Shown one piece after another: positions 40,567 to 47,685 of a stretch of DNA of 49,870 nucleotides. Numbering within the stretch: position 1 is the stretch's first letter; every line of letters begins with the position of its first letter. The translations under genes and the position numbers were made by a program. This stretch comes from a bacterium (GTDB lineage: Bacteria; B130-G9): NCBI GenBank assembly GCA_035527515.1, contig DATLAJ010000037.1, forward strand, positions 1-49,870, written 5' to 3'. The notes beneath the pieces are model-generated. The model was given only the letters and a program-made list of their open reading frames with translations. It had not been told where the DNA came from and did not search any database.

Positions 40567-42605
40567 GCACTGACAAGAGGGCCTACGATGTCTTCTTCTT
40601 TCTGTTTTTGGCTGTCGCTCTGCTCTCCGTTTTGGTGCGGTTCTGGAACCTTGATGTCAAGCCGCTTCACCACGACGAAGGCGTCAATGGCTTCTTCTTG
40701 GACAACCTGATCGAGCAGCGCGGCTATCGCTACGACCCCCAGAACTACCACGGGCCTATCATATACTACTTGGCCGCTCCGGCCGTCAAATCGTTCGGGA
40801 GAAGCATCTTCGCTCTTAGGTTCGTGCCGGCCCTTCTGGGCGCACTGATGGTCGTCCTATTCTGGCTGCTCAAGGAACGTCTCGGGAAGTTCCCGGCCGT
40901 CTGTGCGGCTGCGATGGTCGCGGCGTCGCCGACTCTTGTTTACTACAGCCGAGAGTTCATTCACGAGATATATCTGGTCTTCTTCACGTTGGCCTTCTTG
41001 CTCTCTGCCGAGGACTTCGCCAGAACACGCAGGCCCCGGATGCTTTTATTATCCGGACTATGGCTCGCGCTCGGCTTTACCACCAAGGAAACGACTCTGC
41101 TTCATTCGGCCATGATGCTCCTTGCTTTTGCCTTGGCGATGGGCCTAAGCCCCGACCGAGCCCCAGCGCGGGCAAGAGACCTCCTCCTCCGCCTCATGTA
41201 TGCGCCCGCACGAGCGATAATGTCGATCATCAAAGACCAGCCCGTAGCATTTGCCGCGTCGCTTGTGCTCTTCTGGGTTGTCATCGTAACGTTCTTCTCA
41301 TCCTTCTTCACAAACTTGAGGGGCATCGCCGACTTCTTCGCCGCATTCACCACTTGGACAAGAACGGGGCTAGAGATGAGTGGCCATTCCAAGCCCGCGT
41401 TCTATTTTTTGAGGGTTTTGTGGGAGATTGAACCGCTGACGCTTCTTCTGGGTGCGCTTGGGGTAGCGACGAGCCTTCGGTCGCAAGATGTTCTTGAGCG
41501 ATTTGCGTCATTCTGGGCCTTACTGACGTTCATAGTCTATTCTGCCGTGCCATACAAGACGCCGTGGCTTGTCATGGACATCATGCTGCCGCTGGTCATC
41601 TGCGCTGCCTGTTTTGTCAGGCGGGTCTTGAAGGCGCTGAAGGGTCACCGTGTGGTGGCTGCGGTCTGCGTTGCCGCCTTCGTCGGAGCCGTCGGTTGGT
41701 CGGGGGCACTGGCGTGGGATGTTTCTCTGGTGCGATATGACGACAACGAGATCCCGATCGTATATGTCCAGACATTTCGGGAGATGAATGACCTCGTCAG
41801 CCGGATAGATAGAATCGCCAAGCGCGTCGCCGGCGACAGGACGTGTATCTATGTCTTCGCCAAGGGCCAGTGGCCGCTGAGCTGGTACTTGCACCGTTTC
41901 GACAGTAGGTTTCCAGAGACCATAACGGCTCGCAAGGTTCTCCGGGCGGATATTATTGTCGCCTCGCTCGATCAGGAAGAGGAGATTGAGGAGCTGAGCA
42001 AGGGCCGGTTCGTTGCGGAGCGATTCAATCTGAGGCCGCAGGTCTCGCTGACGGTGTTTGCTCCCCGGCGATATGCAGCCCTCTTACAGCCACCCCATAG
42101 CGAGGGAGAGATTTTTCTGCCGCTCGACACGAAAGTGCCGCTCGAGACCGGCCTGGTCGCGAGATACTTCAAGGGGCCGCAGCTGCTTCCTCCTGCGTAT
42201 CGGGTGGAGGTCCAAAACGTTGTCGATTTCGAGTATGAGAAGGACTTTGGGAAGGATTTCGATGCCCCAGCAAGCATGCGCTGGGATGGCTATCTCCGGG
42301 TCCCCAAGACAGGGCAGTATGGTTTTCTCATCACGTCCGACGACGGTTCACGGTTCTTTGTTGATGGTGTCCTGCTCATAGATAATTGGGGCGAGCACGC
42401 TGCGGCGACCAGGGCCGGCAAAGCGACGCTGGCCGCGGGTTACCACCGCATCCGTGTTGACTACTTCGATGCTGGGTGGGGTGCTGTAATGAAGCTCGAG
42501 TGGGACCCACCCGACCGCGACGCTGAGCTGCTGACCCCCATGTTTCTCTACCACGCAGCGGCCGCATTTGTTGAAGACGACTACCCCATACAGGCGCAGC
42601 AGTAG
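40563..42605 (+). CDS. Agl23-like GT-C membrane protein fused to a PA14 domain
   Basis: A 680-residue protein. Residues about 10-400 are polytopic and match the TIGR03663/Agl23 group: RFWNLDVKPLHHDEGVNGFF with the acidic pair expected in the first GT-C loop, YDPQNYHGPIIYYL, PTLVYYSREFIHEIY and LGFTTKETT. Residues about 525-670 form a PA14 domain (GLVARYFKG, SMRWDGYLRVPKTGQYGF, SDDGSRFFVDGVLLIDNWG, AGYHRIRVDYFDAGWGA), normally a carbohydrate-binding beta-barrel. The PA14 part would lie outside the membrane. Coupled to the DUF2298 gene by ATGA. In haloarchaea Agl23 is linked to N-glycosylation; in bacteria the role is unknown. Confidence 0.88.
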   Translation: MSTDKRAYDVFFFLFLAVALLSVLVRFWNLDVKPLHHDEGVNGFFLDNLIEQRGYRYDPQNYHGPIIYYLAAPAVKSFGRSIFALRFVPALLGALMVVLFWLLKERLGKFPAVCAAAMVAASPTLVYYSREFIHEIYLVFFTLAFLLSAEDFARTRRPRMLLLSGLWLALGFTTKETTLLHSAMMLLAFALAMGLSPDRAPARARDLLLRLMYAPARAIMSIIKDQPVAFAASLVLFWVVIVTFFSSFFTNLRGIADFFAAFTTWTRTGLEMSGHSKPAFYFLRVLWEIEPLTLLLGALGVATSLRSQDVLERFASFWALLTFIVYSAVPYKTPWLVMDIMLPLVICAACFVRRVLKALKGHRVVAAVCVAAFVGAVGWSGALAWDVSLVRYDDNEIPIVYVQTFREMNDLVSRIDRIAKRVAGDRTCIYVFAKGQWPLSWYLHRFDSRFPETITARKVLRADIIVASLDQEEEIEELSKGRFVAERFNLRPQVSLTVFAPRRYAALLQPPHSEGEIFLPLDTKVPLETGLVARYFKGPQLLPPAYRVEVQNVVDFEYEKDFGKDFDAPASMRWDGYLRVPKTGQYGFLITSDDGSRFFVDGVLLIDNWGEHAAATRAGKATLAAGYHRIRVDYFDAGWGAVMKLEWDPPDRDAELLTPMFLYHAAAAFVEDDYPIQAQQ

Positions 42606-42624
42606 CACCCGTGCGGGTGCGCAC

Positions 42625-43350
42625 CTACTCAGGTTTGTCGCTCTTGACCCGGTCCTCGATTATCCGTTTGGATATCTGCGTCTTCTCCCGGATGAACCGC
42701 AAAACTAGCTCCTCATTGTAACTGGGATGCTTGTCGAAAAACGTTGAGGCGAAGTGGATCATGTTGCCGACCACGCACAGCGGCTGCGTTCCTGGGTTAC
42801 GGTCTCGGACGGCGATCCCGACACTTCTAATGCCCTTTTGGGCGAGTAGTTTCAGCTTGGCCTCACGCGAGCCCATGTTGTAAACGGGCGTCACGAAATC
42901 AATGCCAAACTCACGGTAGAACTGGCGAATGGCCTTGATGCTCTGCGGCATTTGTTCGACGTAGTAGGCGGTCTCGCCCGATGAGCCATCACTCGCCGTG
43001 TTGAGGCCGTGCTCGAGGCAGTAGATGATGTTTGCGGTGTGCATCGAGAGCTTACAGGCCAGGCACCATATAAACCTCGACTTGTAGTCTTTGTAATCTC
43101 GGACGGCGCTTCTGACGAATATGCGCTGAAAGATGTCTTTAACGGAGGTTATCACGTGTATGAATCGATGTGGTCCGAAGACCTCGATCAGCCCATTTGA
43201 CCCCTTCCTCGCCCATTTCAGAAACAGCTGGCCGTATCCATAGCTGTAGGTTATGAGGTGGAGCCTCTCGAACTGCTCAAGCATGATTATTGCCGAGGCG
43301 GAAGAATCTAGGCCCCCGGAATACATCAGCAGCGCCTCGTTATTAGACAT
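42625..43350 (-). CDS. PP-loop ATP-pyrophosphatase (QueC/adenine nucleotide alpha-hydrolase-like)
   Basis: A 241-residue protein with the PP-loop SGGLDSSASA (about 11-20), which binds ATP and adenylates a substrate. The frame is open to 43413, but the ATG at 43350 follows GGGGAG and places the PP-loop near the N-terminus. A CxxC pair (WCLACKLSMHTANIIYCLEHG) and a conserved SDGSSGETAYYVEQMP block follow. It resembles the QueC/tRNA-thiolation superfamily, but it lacks the four-cysteine zinc site pattern I would expect of QueC, so a substrate cannot be named. It converges on the Agl23-like gene, separated by a short GCACCC/GGGTGC hairpin (42605-42620). Confidence 0.7.
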   Translation of the reverse strand: MSNNEALLMYSGGLDSSASAIIMLEQFERLHLITYSYGYGQLFLKWARKGSNGLIEVFGPHRFIHVITSVKDIFQRIFVRSAVRDYKDYKSRFIWCLACKLSMHTANIIYCLEHGLNTASDGSSGETAYYVEQMPQSIKAIRQFYREFGIDFVTPVYNMGSREAKLKLLAQKGIRSVGIAVRDRNPGTQPLCVVGNMIHFASTFFDKHPSYNEELVLRFIREKTQISKRIIEDRVKSDKPE

Positions 43351-43401
43351 ACATTCTCCCCAGTTTTGTGCTAGTGGTAACGCCGGATGCGTTTGAGGGG
43401 A

Positions 43402-43429
43402 ACGATAACACACTTCGAAGCGGTGTCAA
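43402..43429 (-). promoter_or_regulatory. Likely promoter of the PP-loop gene
   Basis: On the minus strand: TTGACA (43429-43424), a 16-bp spacer and TATCGT (43407-43402), about 50 bp before the ATG at 43350. Two further GTTTGAC copies lie upstream, near 43440 and 43465, in direct repeat. Confidence 0.45.
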
Positions 43430-43543
43430 ACGGCGCAAGGGTCAAACCCGCTTTAGGGGTGCAGGTCAAACCTCAGGCGGGCGGCTGCCAGCGGCTGGCA
43501 AGCATCGGTTCCGGTCAGAAGGTGATCCGCTTACCAGGCGCGG

Positions 43544-45529
43544 CTACTCCACCGGATAGTGGCAGCCGAGATCGACTTGGCCTGTGTCGAGAGACCCATC
43601 GGCCTGCGTTGTGAAGTCCGAGAGTCCCGCATCTTCAGCGGACACGTTGCCAGCGTCTATGCAGCTGCTCATCGGGTCGAGATAGTAATCCCCGAGGGGT
43701 CCCTTGACGAAACGAGGGTCCTCGAAGATGTTGCCGGCGCCGTGATCGCTGGGGTCTGGGAGACAGCAATACGTGGCTCGGCAGTTCCAGAGGTCGTCGC
43801 CGTTGTCCCACACGATCGAGTTCTGAATGACCGGGTGCTCCCTGTAACATCTTATGCCGGAACCATCGTTTCCGACGATTGTGCAGTTGGAGATGAGACC
43901 TGTGCAGCCCCAGCACCAGATTCCTGATGCTCCGCCGTAGGACGCCTCGCCTTTGACAATCAAATTGTTGACTATTGTCGAGCTGCTCCTCGGGAAACAG
44001 GCTATTCCAAAGCCATAATTCCCCGCAAGCACGTTGTTCGTGATGATGGGCTGGCTACCCTCGGCGGCGCATATCGCCCCGACGAGCCCGGAATTCGTCG
44101 TGAATAGGTTCGCAGTTATGTCCGGTGATGCCTCGAGACAATAAAGTGCCCCGACCCCCGTCGATGTGTTGTCTGAAAAAGTGTTCCCAAAGATCGCTGG
44201 CGAGGACTGGTGGCAGTAAAGACCGCCGGCGAGTGCGTCATCGCCCGTTACCCAGTTGCCCGAGAACTCGTTGCCCTCGAGTGACCCTGACGCCATCAAA
44301 AGGTGAACCCCTCCGACGAGGCCTGACCCACTTGTGGCTGCATTATCGACGATTGCATTTCCCTTTATGATGAGCGAGCCACCCTGAGCATATATCGCGC
44401 CTGCAAGAGCCCACTCGCCAGTCGCGACGTTGCCGGCAATGGTGTTGTTCTCGATGATCGGAGAGCTCTGATCAAGATAGATGCACCCGATCGAGTCGCC
44501 AAAGTTCTGACTTATGGTGTTGCCAGTGAGACTGGGGGATGCGTTGATGATGAACATTGCGCCTCCATAACCAAGGCGCCCAGTTGCCGTATTGCCTACG
44601 ATAATGTTGTCCCGAAAGACCGGCGAGCCGCCGAGGCAATATATCCCGGCGCCCATATCAGCTGTGTTCTCGGTTATCCTGTTGTCAGCGAAAGTAACAA
44701 AGCTTGCGGAGCACGTCACCCCGCCGCCATTGGTTGCCTTGCCGCCGGTGATCGTGAAACCCTCCACAGCGGCGTTCTGCACGGCGCCAACATTGACCAC
44801 CGTCGATGAGCTCTCCGCGTCGAGCAGCGTACGATTAGCCCCCTCGCCGATGAGCGACACCCAGCTTTTCATGTTGAGCGGGAAGCTCTCGCCACTGTGC
44901 GAGGCCGAGTAGATTGAGGCTGCGACATGAACGGTGATAGGCTCGGTCTCGGTTGGAGAAGCCGTTGCGAGGGCATGAGTGATCGTCTTGAACGGCAGCT
45001 CGGCGCTTCCGTCGTTTCCGTCGCTGCCGCGCTCGGCGTCCACATAAATGTCTTGGCCAGTGCCGAGATAGCTGAAGGTAATAAAGGACAGCTGGCCTGG
45101 GAGCTCAAGCTGGCCTACATGAGTAATGGCCGCGAATATGGTGACCTCGCCCGGCTCATCAATGGGTGGAACATCGCTCGGAAGGCCGATAGAACAGACC
45201 GAAATGTGCTCAACGTTGAGCCCGCTCGGCAGATAGACATTCTCGACCCAGGGAAGTATCGATTCGGTGAATCGGCCACCGGCAAACATAAAGAGAGACC
45301 TTTCAGACGGGATCAGGCCAACGTAAATGCTCGCATTGAAGCCCCGGTCAGGATTGCGGACAGACACGTCGGTCTCGACGTTCTCGCCGCCTCGGTAGCT
45401 CGGCTTGTCAGTGTGGATTGAGACCGTCGGCTGCGCAAAAGTTGGTCCATGCAATAGCCCAAACAAAGCGGCCAGGATGCACAAGCCTGCCGCCAAGCCG
45501 CCTGGTCGATACAGATAATTAAGCGTCAT
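43544..45529 (-). CDS. Secreted right-handed parallel beta-helix protein
   Basis: A 661-residue exported protein. GAGAGGTGAGAG precedes the ATG at 45529; residues 1-32 are a signal peptide ending TFAQ. About 33-150 form a beta-sandwich (VSIHTDKPSYRGGENVETDV) like the C-terminal module of the propeller protein at 29341-31452. A DUF1565-type segment follows (DIYVDAERGSDGNDG, ELPFKTITHAL). From about 230 to 600 come some 14 beta-helix coils of the form GNxIxxNxAxxGGAIYxxxxSPxIxxN, as in pectate lyase, NosD and disaggregatase-type folds. Only a few glycans or proteins could be guessed as ligands, and no catalytic residues are evident. Surface or matrix role is inferred. Confidence 0.87.
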   Translation of the reverse strand: MTLNYLYRPGGLAAGLCILAALFGLLHGPTFAQPTVSIHTDKPSYRGGENVETDVSVRNPDRGFNASIYVGLIPSERSLFMFAGGRFTESILPWVENVYLPSGLNVEHISVCSIGLPSDVPPIDEPGEVTIFAAITHVGQLELPGQLSFITFSYLGTGQDIYVDAERGSDGNDGSAELPFKTITHALATASPTETEPITVHVAASIYSASHSGESFPLNMKSWVSLIGEGANRTLLDAESSSTVVNVGAVQNAAVEGFTITGGKATNGGGVTCSASFVTFADNRITENTADMGAGIYCLGGSPVFRDNIIVGNTATGRLGYGGAMFIINASPSLTGNTISQNFGDSIGCIYLDQSSPIIENNTIAGNVATGEWALAGAIYAQGGSLIIKGNAIVDNAATSGSGLVGGVHLLMASGSLEGNEFSGNWVTGDDALAGGLYCHQSSPAIFGNTFSDNTSTGVGALYCLEASPDITANLFTTNSGLVGAICAAEGSQPIITNNVLAGNYGFGIACFPRSSSTIVNNLIVKGEASYGGASGIWCWGCTGLISNCTIVGNDGSGIRCYREHPVIQNSIVWDNGDDLWNCRATYCCLPDPSDHGAGNIFEDPRFVKGPLGDYYLDPMSSCIDAGNVSAEDAGLSDFTTQADGSLDTGQVDLGCHYPVE

Positions 45530-45673
45530 TCTCTCACCTCTCCAAGTTTTGACCATGCCATACATATTAAAAGCATAACGATAATAAGTGCGTTGATCAC
45601 GCAGAAATCGCTCATGCCTGGTGCAGTGTGTTTTTGTTCCGTTGATGGGAGACTATCAGGATCGATGGTGAGC

Positions 45674-45711
45674 TTTTATGGACAGTACAATACGCTATAA
45701 TCCGTTAGCGA
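45674..45711 (+). promoter_or_regulatory. Promoter of the TPR-mfd pair
   Basis: A perfect -10, TATAAT (45696-45701), lies about 40 bp before the TTG start at 45742. The -35 is poor (TTTTAT at 45674-45679, 16-bp spacing). An inverted repeat, CGCTA/TAGCG (45694-45698 and 45707-45711), surrounds the -10 and could be an operator. Confidence 0.45.
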
Positions 45712-45741
45712 GTATGGATCATCAAAAAATGGAGACGCGCC

Positions 45742-47685
45742 TTGCCACGCAGTGAGGCACCATTCGGCTACGGCGTGTCAGCGTTATCTCTCTCCAGTTG
45801 CGTGACTGTGCCAGTTTCCGGGCGCTGGTTTGGCTGCGTTCTGGCTGCCGTTATTATTGTGCTCACTAGCGTATTCTCGCTTTCTGCTCGTGCGCAGAGC
45901 GATGGGGTTGGAGAGGCAATACGCCGGCAGGAGAACAAGCCCGGCGCGACGGGGCAAGAGCCTTTGAGGTGGGCGACTGGTGACAGCAAGGCGCGCAGAA
46001 AGGTTGGTCGCATGCTTGAGCGCGTGAGAGGCACAGGCCAGGGAACTGATGGCTACCAGCCGATGGCTCCCGATGCGGTGGGGAAGAGGATGGTGGAGGT
46101 TGAGAGGGAAGGGAGTTATCTTTTTTGGGTGCTGATCGGCGTCCCGGGCGCACTCCTCCTCGCTTTTGTGCTGAAGCTTTCGTTCAACGTTTTCGTCAGA
46201 CCTGTGGTTAGGCCGATTCGGCGCTACCATGGTGCAGGGGAAGCAGTATTACCAAGTATGTCTCAGGTCAGTAAGCTGGCCTCGATGGCGCGGCGTTACG
46301 AACGAAGAGAACGGTTCTTGGATGCGGCGCAGCTTTATGAGGCCGCAGACGAGATGAAGTCGATGCTTCTGGATGCGGTGAGTGACGTGCCGGGCGAGCC
46401 GGGCGAGCCGCGCAAAAGGCCATTCCTTGAGAAGGCCACGGAGCTTTATGAGAGGGCGAGAGATTATAGGAAGGCGTCGGAGCTTCAGGCGAAGTTGGGC
46501 GTGCCGGGCAAGATGAGGCAGCTTTCTCTGCTTCAGGGCAAAGAGTATGAATCCGAGCGGAAATACCTTCTTGCTGCGGACATGTATGCCCAGGCTCAGG
46601 ACTTCGTCGCTGCGGCCGCGATGAACGAGGCAGGGGGGCATATTCATGGTGCGGCGGCCTACTACGAGAAGGTTGGTGAGAAACTGAAGGCGGCCGAGCT
46701 GTATGAGAAGTTCTATAAGCAGGAGAAGATTGACCATTTTGGCAGTATGCATGACCAGAAGGCCTACAATTATGTCCGCAAATACGCTCTCAAGAGCGCA
46801 AGGCTTTACGCGACGTGCGGGAGGCTGCGAATGGCCGCGCAGATATTCGCGGAGTTTTCGGAGTTCGTGGCTGCTGGCAAGATGCTTCTCAAGGCTGAGC
46901 GGTTTATTGAGGCGGTCAACGTCCTTGTTAGGAGTAATGACTTAGCGCTCCTGAGGGAGGCGCTTGACAAGGCGGATGCAGAGAGGATCGATCCTGAGCT
47001 GCTCGCGCGGGCGATGGAGAAGCTTGGCAAGCCTGACGCGGCAGCGACCACGCTGCTTACTGCGGGAAGGTCGATCGAGGCGGCAGCTATTTACGAAAGA
47101 ACAGGAAACTTGAGCAAGGCGGCCGAGATTTACGAGCGGCATGGCAATCTCGAGCTTGCGGCGGAGCTCTGGGCACGGGCCAAGGAGTTCGAACGTGCTG
47201 CGAAAGATTACCTCAAGTTGAATGACAAGGAGGCTGCCATCGAGATGTATCGTCGCCTAGAAGATGTGCGTAAGATGGCTGAGTTAAAGGCGGAACTTGG
47301 CGACTTCTTAGACGCGGCCAGATACCTGTTTAGCCTGGGCGCGGACGTGGAAGCCATGTCAATGCTCCAGCGGGTAGAACCAGGCCACCCAGACTTCTTG
47401 GATGCGTTTCGCCTTCTCGGTGAACGTCTGATAAAAGACGGCCAATACCAGAAGGCAAGGGACATCCTCGAGCCAACGATTAAGTCCCTCAGTCCCCGCT
47501 CACGTGAGGCGACGGAGATTTACTATTTACTTGCCCTGGCCTCGATCAGGGGTAACATGCTCGAAAAGGGGAAAGAATGCCTCGAGCAGGTGCTCGATAT
47601 CGACTATTCCTTCAAGGATGCAAGCAAGCTTTACGATTCGCTATTGACAGGCGGCAGCTCAGGCCCGGTGAAGGATGAACCTTAG
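45742..47685 (+). CDS. Membrane-anchored TPR/alpha-solenoid protein
   Basis: A 647-residue protein. An N-terminal hydrophobic segment (about 29-52, signal peptide or anchor, ending SARAQ) and a second membrane helix (about 125-147, FWVLIGVPGALLLAFVLKL) bracket a short, basic, proline-poor linker. From about 165 to 640 the chain is an array of TPR-like helical hairpins (AAQLYEAADEM, AAAYYEKVGEKLKAAELYEKF, AAAIYERTGNLSKAAEIYERHGNLELAAELW). The start is TTG with GGAG eight bases upstream. Its last codons overlap mfd by 11 bases. A scaffold for a protein complex at the inner membrane is inferred; partners are unknown. Confidence 0.78.
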   Translation: MPRSEAPFGYGVSALSLSSCVTVPVSGRWFGCVLAAVIIVLTSVFSLSARAQSDGVGEAIRRQENKPGATGQEPLRWATGDSKARRKVGRMLERVRGTGQGTDGYQPMAPDAVGKRMVEVEREGSYLFWVLIGVPGALLLAFVLKLSFNVFVRPVVRPIRRYHGAGEAVLPSMSQVSKLASMARRYERRERFLDAAQLYEAADEMKSMLLDAVSDVPGEPGEPRKRPFLEKATELYERARDYRKASELQAKLGVPGKMRQLSLLQGKEYESERKYLLAADMYAQAQDFVAAAAMNEAGGHIHGAAAYYEKVGEKLKAAELYEKFYKQEKIDHFGSMHDQKAYNYVRKYALKSARLYATCGRLRMAAQIFAEFSEFVAAGKMLLKAERFIEAVNVLVRSNDLALLREALDKADAERIDPELLARAMEKLGKPDAAATTLLTAGRSIEAAAIYERTGNLSKAAEIYERHGNLELAAELWARAKEFERAAKDYLKLNDKEAAIEMYRRLEDVRKMAELKAELGDFLDAARYLFSLGADVEAMSMLQRVEPGHPDFLDAFRLLGERLIKDGQYQKARDILEPTIKSLSPRSREATEIYYLLALASIRGNMLEKGKECLEQVLDIDYSFKDASKLYDSLLTGGSSGPVKDEP

